Assembly (NCBI RefSeq): GCF_004353505.1
Contig: NZ_SMNQ01000007.1
Span: 186,001-250,000 of the forward strand
Source of the DNA: Streptomyces sp. WAC05374
GTDB lineage: Bacteria > Actinomycetota > Actinomycetes > Streptomycetales > Streptomycetaceae
DNA length: 64,000 nt
Direction of reading: 5' to 3'
Part shown: in pieces, positions 37,586-45,942 of the stretch
How positions within the stretch are numbered: the first letter of the stretch is position 1
Layout of the letters: each line of letters starts with the position of its first letter
Program-made: the position numbers and the translations under genes
The notes under the pieces: generated by a model
Databases searched by the model: none
What the model was told of the DNA's origin: nothing
The model's input: the letters and a program-made list of their open reading frames with translations, nothing else

Positions 37586-37639
37586 TGGACGGGCACTCTG
37601 GCCGGGCGTTCTGTACAGGGTGACCATTGGAGGGCCGCC

Positions 37640-38110
37640 ATGGCGATCGATCATCTGGACGGCAGGCTCATCGCGCTGCTCGCGCGGGAGCCGCGCATAG
37701 GCGTCCTGGAGGCGTCGCGGCGGCTGGGCGTGGCGCGCGGCACGGTGCAGGCGCGGCTGGACCGGCTTCAGTCGAACGGGGTCATCAGGGGGTTCGGGCC
37801 GGAGGTCGATCCGGCGGCCCTGGGGTATCCGGTGACGGCCTTCGCCACGCTGGAGATCAAGCAGGGGCAGGGCTCCGACGTGCGGGAGCACCTGGCGGGG
37901 GTGCCGGAGGTGCTGGAGCTGCACACCACGACCGGCCACGGGGACATGCTGTGCCGGCTGGTGGCCAGGTCGAACGCGGATCTCCAGCGGGTGATCGACC
38001 GGGTCGTCGGTTTCGAGGGCATCGTGCGGGCCTCCACGGCGATCGTCATGGAGAACCCCGTACCGCTGCGGATCATCCCGCTGGTGGAGCAGGCCGCGTC
38101 GGAGGAGTGA
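37640..38110 (+). CDS. Lrp/AsnC family transcriptional regulator
   Basis: A 156-residue regulator. Residues 4-62 are the HTH domain (LDGRLIALLAREPRIGVLEA, SRRLGVARGTVQARLDRLQS, NGVIRGFGPEVDP), and 70-150 the ligand-binding RAM domain (YPVTAFATLEIKQGQ, LELHTTTGHGDMLCRLVARS). AGGG lies 6 bases before the ATG at 37640. It is divergent from hpd with a dyad in between, so control of tyrosine degradation is the natural prediction. Similar regulators respond to aromatic amino acids or keto acids; the effector cannot be read from sequence. Confidence 0.92.
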   Translation: MAIDHLDGRLIALLAREPRIGVLEASRRLGVARGTVQARLDRLQSNGVIRGFGPEVDPAALGYPVTAFATLEIKQGQGSDVREHLAGVPEVLELHTTTGHGDMLCRLVARSNADLQRVIDRVVGFEGIVRASTAIVMENPVPLRIIPLVEQAASEE

Positions 38111-38138
38111 GACGGGGAGCGCGCGCTTCCGGACCAGA

Positions 38139-38184
38139 TGCAAAGGACCAGTTGCAAAGAAGTGCTTGCAACGTGTCCTTTGCA
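38139..38184. promoter_or_regulatory. nested 46-bp palindromic operator overlapping a promoter
   Basis: Two inverted repeats share one centre: outer arms TGCAAAGGAC / GTCCTTTGCA (38139-38148, 38175-38184) and inner arms GTTGCAA / TTGCAAC (38151-38157, 38166-38172). The right inner arm is also the -35 box of the promoter for the winged-helix gene, so binding here would block RNA polymerase. Confidence 0.8.
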
Positions 38185-38194
38185 CTCCTAGGGT
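38166..38194 (+). promoter_or_regulatory. leaderless promoter of the winged-helix/MFS operon
   Basis: TTGCAA (38166-38171) and TAGGGT (38189-38194) are spaced by 17 bases, close to the vegetative consensus. The -10 box ends 6 bases before the ATG at 38201, so transcription should start at the ATG. Confidence 0.75.
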
Positions 38195-38200
38195 GAAGCC

Positions 38201-38791
38201 ATGCCCGGACCCGAGAAGAAGGACACCGGCGCGATGCCGGTGCGGCAGCTCGACCCCCGCTCCCTGCGCGGCCTCGCCCACCCGCTGCGCATCCGGCTGC
38301 TCGCCGCCCTGCGCCACCACGGCCCCGCCACCGCCTCCCAACTGGCCGACCGTCTCGGCGAGTCCAGCGGCGCGACCAGCTACCACCTGCGCCAGCTCGC
38401 CTCGCACGGCTTCGTCGAGGACGCCCCCGAGCGGGGCAAGGGCCGCGAGCGCTGGTGGCGGGCGGTGCACCGGGGCACCACCTGGGACGCGTCCCTCTTC
38501 GACGAGGAGGACCCCGAGACGCGCGGCGCGGTCAACGTGTTCATGCACGAGATCGCCACCATCCACGGCCAGGAGCTGTCCACCTGGATCGGAACGATGC
38601 GGGACTGGCCCGCCGAGTGGGTGAAGAACGCGGACCTGAGCGACTTCACCCTGCGCCTCGGTCCCCGGCAGGTGCGCGAGCTGGGCGAGCGGCTCCACGC
38701 GCTGATCAACAGCTACAGCGACGCCGAACCGGACGAGGACGCCGCCAAGGTACGTCTCCACCTGCACGCCTTTCCGCAGCGCGACGAGTGA
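38201..38791 (+). CDS. ArsR-type winged-helix transcriptional regulator
   Basis: A 196-residue regulator. The HTH at about 20-80 reads PRSLRGLAHPLRIRLLAALR, GPATASQLADRLGESSGATS and YHLRQLASHGFVEDAPERGK, which is the HTH_20/ArsR pattern. The C-terminal 110 residues contain helices (VNVFMHEIATIHGQELSTWI, VRELGERLHALINSY) typical of regulators placed beside MFS exporters. No Cys metal site is seen. It is the first gene of an apparent three-gene operon and probably autoregulates through the nested palindrome. Leaderless start at 38201. Confidence 0.9.
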   Translation: MPGPEKKDTGAMPVRQLDPRSLRGLAHPLRIRLLAALRHHGPATASQLADRLGESSGATSYHLRQLASHGFVEDAPERGKGRERWWRAVHRGTTWDASLFDEEDPETRGAVNVFMHEIATIHGQELSTWIGTMRDWPAEWVKNADLSDFTLRLGPRQVRELGERLHALINSYSDAEPDEDAAKVRLHLHAFPQRDE

Positions 38792-38807
38792 AGGGACCGA
38801 CCCGCCC

Positions 38808-38984
38808 ATGCAATCCGACATACACCTGCGGCTGCACGAGCTGCGTGCCGCCGAGCTGAGGGCCGCCGCCCCCGGGCGGCCCGCCCCGCGCCGGCCCCTG
38901 CGCACCCAACTGGGCTGGACCCTCGTCGAACTGGGTCTGCGGCTGGTGGCCGCTCCCCCGCCGCGCACCGCCCGCCTCGCATGA
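38808..38984 (+). CDS. 58-residue hypothetical protein
   Basis: A short ORF starting MQSDIHLRLHELRAAELRAA and ending LVAAPPPRTARLA. AGGGA lies 13 bases before the ATG, and its stop overlaps the MFS start (ATGA at 38981-38984), which points to translational coupling and a real gene. The protein is amphipathic and Arg-rich in the middle, with one mildly hydrophobic stretch (LGWTLVELGLRLVAA). No family known. It could serve mainly to deliver ribosomes to the MFS gene. Confidence 0.7.
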   Translation: MQSDIHLRLHELRAAELRAAAPGRPAPRRPLRTQLGWTLVELGLRLVAAPPPRTARLA

Positions 38985-40267
38985 GGGCGCCGGGCCCGCT
39001 CGGCACCGTGCTGGCCGCCAACGCCGTCTCCGTCAGCGGTAACGCACTGACCCTCATCGGCGTCCCGTGGTTCGCGCTCCAGACGACGGGAAGCCCCGGC
39101 AAGGCCGGGCTCGTCGCCTTCTGCGCCACCCTCCCCGTCGTCGTCTCGGCGCTCGCCGGCGGGCCGGTCATCGACCGGATCGGCCGCCGCCGCGTGAGCA
39201 TCGGCTCGGACCTGGTGTGCGCCCTGGCACTCGCGGCGATCCCGCTCCTGCACCACGCGGGACGACTGGAGTTCTGGATGCTGTGCGTCCTGATGGGCGT
39301 CACCGGGCTGTTCCACGCGCCCGGGGAGACGGCCCGGCACGTCCTCGTCCCCGACCTCGCCGAGCGGGCGGGGACGACGCTCACCCGGGCGGCGAGCCTG
39401 TTCGACGCGGTGTCGCGCGGGGCCCGGATGACCGGCGCCGCGCTGGCGGGCGTCCTGATCGCGCTGATCGGCGCGGAAACGGTCCTGTTGCTGGACGCGG
39501 CGACCTTCGGCCTCTCCGCACTGCTGGTCTTCGGCGGCGTACGGGGGGTGAAGGCGGCCGAGCCGCGGCGCGGCGCCCCCGTCTCGATGGCGCGGTACCG
39601 GGCGGAGCTGCGCGAGGGGTACTCCTTCGTGCTGGGCTCGCGGCTGCTGCTGGGGATCACGCTGATGGTGATGTTCACCAACGGCCTGAACCAGGGCTGG
39701 AGCGCGGTGCTCCTGCCGGTGCACGCGCAGCGGAACCTGGGCGGGGCGACCGCGATCGGCCTGGTCACGGCGGTGTTCGGCGGATGCGCGCTGCTCGGGG
39801 CGCTGCTGTACGCGGCGGTGGGGCACCGCTGGCGGCGGCGGACGGTGTTCACCACCGCGTTCCTGGTCGGCGGGGCGCCACCGTACGTGGTCGCCGCGCT
39901 GACGGACGGCGTGCTGCCACTGGTCGCCATGGCGGCGGTGGCCGGGCTCGGCGTGGGGACGCTCAACCCCATCCTGACGACCGTGATGTACGAGCGGGTG
40001 CCGGACGCCCTGCGCAGCCGGGTGGCCGGGGTGACCACGGCCGGGGTGCTGATGACCACGCCGCTGGGCGGGGTCGGCGCTGGTCACCTGGTGGAGCGCG
40101 TGGGTCTCGTACCGACGCTGCTGGCCATCGGCGGCGTGTACTTCGTGGCGACGCTGACCCCGGCGCTCTTCCCCTCCTGGCGGGACATGGACGCCCCGCC
40201 GGAGGTCAGCAGCCCGGGACGTCCTTCCCCTGCTGCAGGGCGCGCAGCGACGACACCGCGTCCTTGA
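38981..40267 (+). CDS. MFS exporter
   Basis: A 428-residue transporter of about 12 helices from LAANAVSVSGNALTLIGVPW on. The motif DRIGRRRVSIGSDLVCALAL corresponds to MFS motif A, and the sequence resembles DHA3-type (macrolide/multidrug) exporters. It is the last gene behind a winged-helix regulator and a coupled 58-residue ORF, an arrangement typical of inducible efflux. The 3' 62 bases overlap the end of the convergent S16 peptidase gene, and the last 25 residues encoded there are Pro/Ala-rich. Substrate unknown. Confidence 0.9.
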   Translation: MRAPGPLGTVLAANAVSVSGNALTLIGVPWFALQTTGSPGKAGLVAFCATLPVVVSALAGGPVIDRIGRRRVSIGSDLVCALALAAIPLLHHAGRLEFWMLCVLMGVTGLFHAPGETARHVLVPDLAERAGTTLTRAASLFDAVSRGARMTGAALAGVLIALIGAETVLLLDAATFGLSALLVFGGVRGVKAAEPRRGAPVSMARYRAELREGYSFVLGSRLLLGITLMVMFTNGLNQGWSAVLLPVHAQRNLGGATAIGLVTAVFGGCALLGALLYAAVGHRWRRRTVFTTAFLVGGAPPYVVAALTDGVLPLVAMAAVAGLGVGTLNPILTTVMYERVPDALRSRVAGVTTAGVLMTTPLGGVGAGHLVERVGLVPTLLAIGGVYFVATLTPALFPSWRDMDAPPEVSSPGRPSPAAGRAATTPRP

Positions 40268-40994
40268 GCGTGCTGACCGGGACGAGCCGCAGGCCCTCGG
40301 GCTTCTCCGCCCGGGCGTCCGCGCACTCGTCCTTGGGTACGAGGAAGACACTCGCGCCGTCCCGGTGGGCGGCCTGCGTCTTCAGGGACACCCCGCCCAC
40401 GGCACCGACCGTGCCGTCGGGGGCGACCGTGCCCGTACCGGCGATGGTGCGGCCGCCGGTGAGGTCACCGCCGGCGCCGTCGCCCTCGATCTTGTCGATG
40501 ATCCCGAGCGCGAAGAACAGCCCGGCGCTGGGCCCGCCGACGTCGGCCAGCTCCAGGTCCACCTTCACCTGCCGCGGGCTCTTGCCCAGGTAGCCGAGGG
40601 CCGCCTGGACCGCGCTGTTCTGCGACGCGCGCATCTGGCCGAGGTTGCGCTTCTCGATCTCCTCGTCGGACTTGCCGGCCGGGTAGACGGAGTCGCGCGG
40701 CAGGACGGCCCGGTCGCCGCGGAACCAACTGTCGACCACGTCACCGAGGTCCACGTCGGCGCGGGGCCCGGTGGCCACGATGGTCGTCATGCGCAGTTCG
40801 CCCTTGGTCGGGCGGACGGGCACACCGGTGATCGTGATGACCTGACGGCCCTTGTGCTCCCCGAGCACGTCGCTGGTGCTCCCCGGCTGCGCCAGGGTGA
40901 ACGGCAGCGGTGCGACCCCGGCGACGACGAGCAGCGCGACGACGGGAAGGGCGCACAGGGCGAGCGCACGGGGGCGCGTGAGACGGGAGAGCAC
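40206..40994 (-). CDS. membrane-anchored Lon-type (S16) serine peptidase, YlbL-like
   Basis: A 262-residue protein with an N-terminal membrane helix at 10-30 and an extracytoplasmic part. Residues 120-255 are an S16 Lon proteolytic domain: catalytic Ser156 in DVGGPSAGLFFALGIIDK and probable Lys205 in GGVSLKTQAAHRDG. It is shorter than Bacillus YlbL (about 340 residues) and I see little of the PDZ domain that normally precedes the protease. Substrates unknown, probably a membrane or secreted protein. The ATG at 40994 is the first with a signal-anchor. It overlaps the MFS gene 3' end. Confidence 0.85.
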   Translation of the reverse strand: MLSRLTRPRALALCALPVVALLVVAGVAPLPFTLAQPGSTSDVLGEHKGRQVITITGVPVRPTKGELRMTTIVATGPRADVDLGDVVDSWFRGDRAVLPRDSVYPAGKSDEEIEKRNLGQMRASQNSAVQAALGYLGKSPRQVKVDLELADVGGPSAGLFFALGIIDKIEGDGAGGDLTGGRTIAGTGTVAPDGTVGAVGGVSLKTQAAHRDGASVFLVPKDECADARAEKPEGLRLVPVSTLKDAVSSLRALQQGKDVPGC

Positions 40995-41127
40995 GGTGCC
41001 AATCTATCGGCCACCCGCGCCGCGCCGCGCTCCCGGGCGGGCCGCGGCGCCCCGGCCCGCCCGCCGGGGGTGGCCGCCCCGGCGGGAACCCCCGGCGCGG
41101 GGAACCCCGGCCGGGGCCCCCGGGCCG

Positions 41128-41769
41128 TCAGCGCAGGGCGTCGGCGACCTCGCGGGCGGCGTCGACCACGCGGGGGCCGACCCGTTCCGGTACGGCGTCC
41201 GCCAGCATGACCACGCCGACGCTGCCCTCGATGCCGGTCACCCCGAGCAGCGGGGCCGCGGCGCCGCTCGCGCCCGCCTCCAGCTCGCCGTGCGTCAGCG
41301 TGTAGCCGGGCTCGTTGAGGGCGCCCTGCCGGGCGGCGAGTATCGCGCGGCCGGCCGCGCCCCGGTCCAGCGGATGGCGGAAACCGGCCCGGTAGGCCAC
41401 GTGGTAGTCCGTCCAGGTGGGTTCGACCACCGCCACGGCCAGGGCCTCCGCCCCGTCGACGAGCGTCAGGTGGGCGGTGGCCCCGATGTCCTCGGCCAGG
41501 GCCCGCAGCGCCGGCAGCGCCGCCTCGCGCACCAGGGGGTGCACCTGGCGGCTCAGGCGCAGCACGCCGAGGCCGACGCGGGCGCGCCCGCCGAGGTCAC
41601 GGCGGACCAGGGCGTGCTGTTCGAGCGTGGCGAGCAGACGGTAGACGACGGTGCGGTTGACGCCGAGTTTGTTGGACAACTCGGTGACGGTCAGCCCGTG
41701 GTCGGTGTCGGCGAGCAGCTTGAGGACACGCAGTCCTCGGTCGAGCGTCTGGGAGGTCTCCGCGGTCAC
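41128..41769 (-). CDS. IclR family transcriptional regulator
   Basis: A 213-residue regulator. The winged helix spans about 5-65 (TLDRGLRVLKLLADTDHGLT, VTELSNKLGVNRTVVYRLLA, TLEQHALVRRDLGGRARVGL), followed by the IclR effector-binding GAF-like domain (REAALPALRALAEDIGATAH, GFRHPLDRGAAGRAILAARQ, SVGVVMLADAVPERVGPRVV). The effector domain is somewhat shorter than usual. The GTG at 41769 with AAGGAG upstream is preferred; an ATG far upstream adds an unrelated tail. Neighbouring genes give no clear target. Confidence 0.88.
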   Translation of the reverse strand: MTAETSQTLDRGLRVLKLLADTDHGLTVTELSNKLGVNRTVVYRLLATLEQHALVRRDLGGRARVGLGVLRLSRQVHPLVREAALPALRALAEDIGATAHLTLVDGAEALAVAVVEPTWTDYHVAYRAGFRHPLDRGAAGRAILAARQGALNEPGYTLTHGELEAGASGAAAPLLGVTGIEGSVGVVMLADAVPERVGPRVVDAAREVADALR

Positions 41770-42059
41770 GACGCCCTCTCCTTCGGAGTGAGTGACGGCG
41801 GACACTCTCAATGGCGGACGCGCCACCGGTCCCATCGGCGACGCACGGAGAGGCCGCCGGCAGGCCATGGCACACCGGCTGCGCTCCGCGGCGGCGCTGC
41901 CACGGGGCGTTTGCATTGCGATTGCCGGGACAGTAGCGAGCCGCTCCGCTCAGCGGAAGCCCTCGTCCAGAATCCGGTCGCAAGCGAGTGCCGTACGGAA
42001 ATTTCGCCCCGGTATGCGCCGATCGCACCGGCGGCCGGCCGGGGCCGGCCGCGCGACGC
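41770..42059. other. 290-base intergenic region without a recognised gene
   Basis: Upstream of the IclR gene and downstream of the helicase gene. It contains locally lower G+C around 41910-42010 and GC-rich inverted segments, but no convincing promoter, terminator or ORF with family similarity. Confidence 0.5.
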
Positions 42060-43847
42060 TCAACGCATGCGTGTAGCCCACTCCTGGACCTTCTTGATCC
42101 GCTCGCGGATCTGCCCGGCCGTCGCCTCCGCGCTCGGCGGCCCGCCGCACACCCGGCGCAGCTCCGTGTGGATCACGCCGTGCGGCTTGCCGCTCTGGTG
42201 GACGTACGCGCCGACCATCGTGTTGAGCTGCTTGCGCAGCTCCAGCAGCTCCTTGTGCGAAACGACGGGGCGCCGCTCGGCGGGCAGCTCCAGCAGGTCG
42301 GCCTCCTCGGCCGGCTTCTGCCGGCTGTGCGCGATCTGCCGCGCCTGCCGCTTGCGCAGCAGCAACTGCACCTGGTCGGGCTCCAGCAGTCCGGGGATGC
42401 CGAGGTAGTCCTGCTCCTCCGCGCTGCCCGGGTGGGCCTGCATGCCGAACTCGGCGCCGTCGTAGAGCACCCGGTCGAAGACCGCGTCGGACTCCAGCGC
42501 CTCGAAGGGCAGCATGTCCTGCTCGCCGGTGTCCTCGTCCTGCTGCTTGTTGGCCTCGTCCATCTCCTTCTCGGACTCGGCGTACGGGTCCTCGTCGGCC
42601 CCGTCCTTCTTGGGCTTGTCGAGGGCGTGGTCGCGCTCGACCTCCATCTCGTTGGCGAAGGTCAGCAGCGTCGGGATCGTGGGAAGGAACACGGACGCGG
42701 TCTCGCCGCGCCTGCGCGAACGTACGAAACGGCCGACGGCCTGGGCGAAGAACAGGGGCGTCGAGATCGTCGTCGCGTACACCCCGACCGCGAGGCGCGG
42801 GACGTCGACGCCCTCGGACACCATGCGGACGGCGACCATCCACCGGTCGTCGCCCTCGCTGAAGTCGTCGATCCGCTTGGACGCGCCGGCGTCGTCGGAG
42901 AGGACGACGGTCGCCTTCGTCCCGGTGATCTCGCGGATCAGCTTGGCGTAGGCGCGGGCCGAGTCCTGGTCGGAGGCGATCACCAGGCCGCCCGCGTCGG
43001 GGATGCCCTTCCTGACCTCGGTGAGCCGCTGGTCGGCGGCGCGCAGCACGTTGGGCATCCAGTCGCCGCGCGGGTCGAGCGCGGTGCGCCAGGCCTGCGA
43101 GACCGCGTCCTTGGTCATCGGCTCGCCGAGCCGGGCGGCGACCTCGTCACCGGCCTTGGTGCGCCAGCGCATGTTGCCGCTGTAGCTGAGGAAGATCACC
43201 GGCCGGACGACGCCGTCGCCGAGCGCGTTGCCGTATCCGTACGTGTAGTCGGCGGACGACCGCCGGATGCCGTCGTTGCCCTCCTCGTACGTGACGAAGG
43301 GGATCGGGTTGGTGTCCGACCGGAAGGGCGTACCGGTCAGCGCGAGCCGTCGCGTCGCGGGCTCGAACGCCTCCAGGCACGCCTCGCCCCACGACTTGGA
43401 GTCGCCGGCGTGGTGGATCTCGTCCAGGATGACCAGCGTCTTGCGCTGCTCACTGCGGTTGCGGTGGAGCATGGGCCGCACGCCGACACCGGCGTACGTC
43501 ACCGCCACCCCGTGGTACTCCTTGCTCAGCGGCCCGGCGCTGTACTCCGGGTCCAGCTTGATGCCTATCCGCGCGGCGGCGGCCGCCCACTGCTTCTTCA
43601 GGTGCTCGGTCGGCGCCACGACGGTGACCTGCTGCACGACGTGGTGGTGCAGCAGCCAGGAGGCGAGCGTGAGCGCGAAGGTGGTCTTGCCGGCGCCGGG
43701 CGTCGCGACCGCGAGGAAGTCGCGGGGCTGTTCCTGGATGTACTTCTCCATCGCGGCCTGCTGCCAGGCACGCAGCTTGTTGGCGGTGCCCCAGGGGGCG
43801 CGGCCGGGGAAGGCGGGTGAGAGGTGATGGGAGGCGGTAGTAGTCAC
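42060..43847 (-). CDS. superfamily 2 DEIH-box helicase
   Basis: A 595-residue ATPase. Walker A is ATPGAGKTTFALTLA, motif II is LVILDEIHHAGD, motif III is LALTGTPF, and motif VI is QAVGRFVRSRRRG. The order fits DNA/RNA translocases related to the ERCC3/RAD25-like and type III restriction helicases, but no nuclease domain is fused. The segment from 400 to 450 is acidic and Lys-rich (KKDGADEDPYAESEKEMDEA). It is a single gene; a role in DNA repair or RNA metabolism is possible. The start MTTTASHHLSPAFPG at 43847 is used. Confidence 0.88.
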   Translation of the reverse strand: MTTTASHHLSPAFPGRAPWGTANKLRAWQQAAMEKYIQEQPRDFLAVATPGAGKTTFALTLASWLLHHHVVQQVTVVAPTEHLKKQWAAAAARIGIKLDPEYSAGPLSKEYHGVAVTYAGVGVRPMLHRNRSEQRKTLVILDEIHHAGDSKSWGEACLEAFEPATRRLALTGTPFRSDTNPIPFVTYEEGNDGIRRSSADYTYGYGNALGDGVVRPVIFLSYSGNMRWRTKAGDEVAARLGEPMTKDAVSQAWRTALDPRGDWMPNVLRAADQRLTEVRKGIPDAGGLVIASDQDSARAYAKLIREITGTKATVVLSDDAGASKRIDDFSEGDDRWMVAVRMVSEGVDVPRLAVGVYATTISTPLFFAQAVGRFVRSRRRGETASVFLPTIPTLLTFANEMEVERDHALDKPKKDGADEDPYAESEKEMDEANKQQDEDTGEQDMLPFEALESDAVFDRVLYDGAEFGMQAHPGSAEEQDYLGIPGLLEPDQVQLLLRKRQARQIAHSRQKPAEEADLLELPAERRPVVSHKELLELRKQLNTMVGAYVHQSGKPHGVIHTELRRVCGGPPSAEATAGQIRERIKKVQEWATRMR

Positions 43848-43981
43848 GGTCTCCGATTCGGTCTCTCGGCTGTTACGTACGACAACCGGGCCACCCTACC
43901 CGTGGCCCGGCACCGCCCCGGCCGGGACGGCGCCGTGACCTCGTGGAGTGCGACGCGGGTCACATCCCCCGCGCCGGGCGG

Positions 43982-45424
43982 TCACCGTGATCCGGTGCCG
44001 GCCCGCAGCCTGGTGGCCACCCACGCCCCCACCAGCGCCACGCCCGCCATCGGCAGGAACACCGCCGCGAAGGCGACCGGGTGGGAACCGCCCTGGGCGG
44101 TGTGCCCGGCGACCGAGCCACCGCCGAGGGCGGCGAAGGCCGCGCCGCCCGCCGTGAGGAGCACGGCGTTGGTGAGCCCGTCGGAGATCTGGAGCGCGGC
44201 CGAGTTCGTCCCCGCCTCCTCCGGCGCCGACAGCTTCAGCAGCAGCACGCTCGTCGAGGCGATCACCATGCCCATGCCGAGGCAGCCGAAGCCCCAGGCC
44301 ACGCCCACGATCCAGACCGGTACGGAGGGGATCAGCACGCTCGGCGCGGTCGCGATGGCCGCCGCGACCAGCAGCATCCCGAGCACCATCAGCCGCTCGC
44401 GGTACGGCTCCGTGCGCGGCCGGGACTGGAGGTAGGAGCCCAGCGCCCACGTCGCGCCGCCCACCGCCAGCGACAGCCCGGCCAGCGTGGGGCTGACGCC
44501 CCGCTCGGTGACCAGCATCAGCGGCACGAACGACTCCGCCGAGATGAACGCCCCCGCCGCCACCCCGCGCAGCAGCACCACCGACGGCAGCCCGCGCGCC
44601 GCCCGGTAGGTGCCGCGCGGCAGCAGCCCGAGCGCGGCGGGCACCAGCAGCGCCGCGCCCGCCACCGCCGGGACCAGCGACAGCCAGCGCAGGTCCTGGC
44701 CCGCGTACTGCAACAGGCCCGCGCCCAGCGAGATCGCCAGCGCCAGCCGGATGCGCCGCCCGTCGAACGGCACCGCCGGCGCCCCGGGCCCGGCCGGCCC
44801 GGACGCCTTCCGCCGTATCGCCGGCAGGGCGAGCGCCAGCGGCAGGACGACGAGCACGGGGATGCCGATGAAGACCCACCGCCACCCCAGCCGCTCGGTG
44901 ACCGTCCCGGCGGCCAGCGGCCCGACGACCGAGGGAATCACCCACCCCGCGGCGAACGCCGCCATGATCGCGGGCCGCAGCCGCTCCTCGTAGGCGCGGC
45001 TGACGACCACGTACAGGCCCACGATCACCATCCCGCCGCCCAGCCCCTGCACGGCCCGCCCGAGGATGAACAGCCACATCGCGCCCGCCGTCCCGGACAT
45101 CAGCAGCCCCGCCCCGAAGGCGGTGATGCCCACGGTCACCGGCAGCAGCGGCCCCGCGCGGTCGGACCACTGGCCGGACAGCACCATGGCGAAGAGGCTG
45201 GTCGTGAAGTACGCGGAGAACGCGAACGCGTACAGCGGCACACCGTTCAACTCCCGTGCGGCGACCGGCATCGCGGTACCGACGGCGGTCGCCTCGAAGG
45301 CGATCAGCATCACGACGGAGACGATGCCGACGCTCAAGCCGCGGTGCTCCCGGCCGAGCACACCGCCGGGCTCGCTCCGCCCGGCGGTGGATGTGCCTCT
45401 ACGGCTGCTGTCCAGTGCGGTCAT
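43982..45424 (-). CDS. MFS transporter (DHA2-type multidrug exporter)
   Basis: A 480-residue membrane protein with an estimated 12-14 helices. The first helix SVGIVSVVMLIAFEATAVGT, motif A-like GQWSDRAGPLLPVTVGI, and motif C-like ILGRAVQGLGGGMVIVGLYV place it with DHA2 exporters such as EmrB-like proteins. An AlaGly-rich loop separates the halves. The ATG at 45424 begins MTALDSSRRGTSTAGRSEPG; a longer frame to 45577 runs into the tRNA-Cys promoter region and is not used. Drug specificity is unknown. Confidence 0.9.
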   Translation of the reverse strand: MTALDSSRRGTSTAGRSEPGGVLGREHRGLSVGIVSVVMLIAFEATAVGTAMPVAARELNGVPLYAFAFSAYFTTSLFAMVLSGQWSDRAGPLLPVTVGITAFGAGLLMSGTAGAMWLFILGRAVQGLGGGMVIVGLYVVVSRAYEERLRPAIMAAFAAGWVIPSVVGPLAAGTVTERLGWRWVFIGIPVLVVLPLALALPAIRRKASGPAGPGAPAVPFDGRRIRLALAISLGAGLLQYAGQDLRWLSLVPAVAGAALLVPAALGLLPRGTYRAARGLPSVVLLRGVAAGAFISAESFVPLMLVTERGVSPTLAGLSLAVGGATWALGSYLQSRPRTEPYRERLMVLGMLLVAAAIATAPSVLIPSVPVWIVGVAWGFGCLGMGMVIASTSVLLLKLSAPEEAGTNSAALQISDGLTNAVLLTAGGAAFAALGGGSVAGHTAQGGSHPVAFAAVFLPMAGVALVGAWVATRLRAGTGSR

Positions 45425-45583
45425 GCACCCACCGTAAGGGGCGATCACGAAGTTGGCCCCTGTCCGGAGACGGGCCGCCCCTCGTCCTTCCGACGTACGT
45501 CCATGAACACCGTGTGGCAGTCGTGTTGCGGCCGTTCCGCCACCCTGCCCGGGCGTTCTACGGTCGTACCGGAGCAACCGCCC

Positions 45584-45655
45584 GACCGTGTACCCGAGAG
45601 GCTCAGGGAGTCGCCTGCAAAGCGACTGACGCGGGTTCGAATCCCGCCACGGTCT
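45584..45655 (+). tRNA. tRNA-Cys (anticodon GCA)
   Basis: A 72-base tRNA. Acceptor stem GACCGTG/CACGGTC, discriminator T, D arm with GG in the loop, anticodon stem GTCGC/GCGAC around CTGCAAA, and T arm GCGGG-TTCGAAT-CCCGC. The anticodon GCA reads UGC/UGU. CCA is not encoded. It ends one base before the stop codon of the convergent kinase remnant. Confidence 0.95.
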
Positions 45656-45937
45656 CTAGACGATCCGGGCCTCGCCCAGCCGGGCCAGGATCGTCTCCAC
45701 CGTCTCGTCCACGGTGAGTTCCGAGGTGTCGAGCCAGAGCCCGATGCGCTCGGTCTCCTCCCGCATCGCCCGGTCCATCCCCTCGGGCGTCCACCCGCCC
45801 CCGTACGCCGCCGGTTCGGGCCCCGGCACCGCGTCCCGCACGACGGCGGTGAACCCCTCCGCCGCGTGAGCCGGCGCCCGGGCGACGGTCGACTTCCCGG
45901 CGGCCATGGCGCCGGTGACGAGGACGACGGCGGACAC
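45656..45937 (-). pseudogene. P-loop nucleotide kinase gene with large internal deletions
   Basis: Only 93 residues remain. The start VSAVVLVTGAMAAGKSTVAR is an intact Walker A, and the end WTPEGMDRAMREETERIGLW plus LDTSELTVDETVETILARLG is the normal C-terminus of Streptomyces AAA/kinase-like proteins of about 170-180 residues. In the middle, the lid and base-binding segments expected between are missing; a fragment (AAEGFTAVVRDAVPGPEPAA) survives from the central region. The reading frame is kept, so a short product may still be made, but catalysis is unlikely. It follows the xanthine-dehydrogenase operon by 5 bases and abuts tRNA-Cys. Confidence 0.7.
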
Positions 45938-45942
45938 GGCCG

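Noticed and set aside
45584-45660. tRNA-Cys as attachment site of an integrated element
   Set aside because: No integrase gene and no second copy of the tRNA 3' end in the window.
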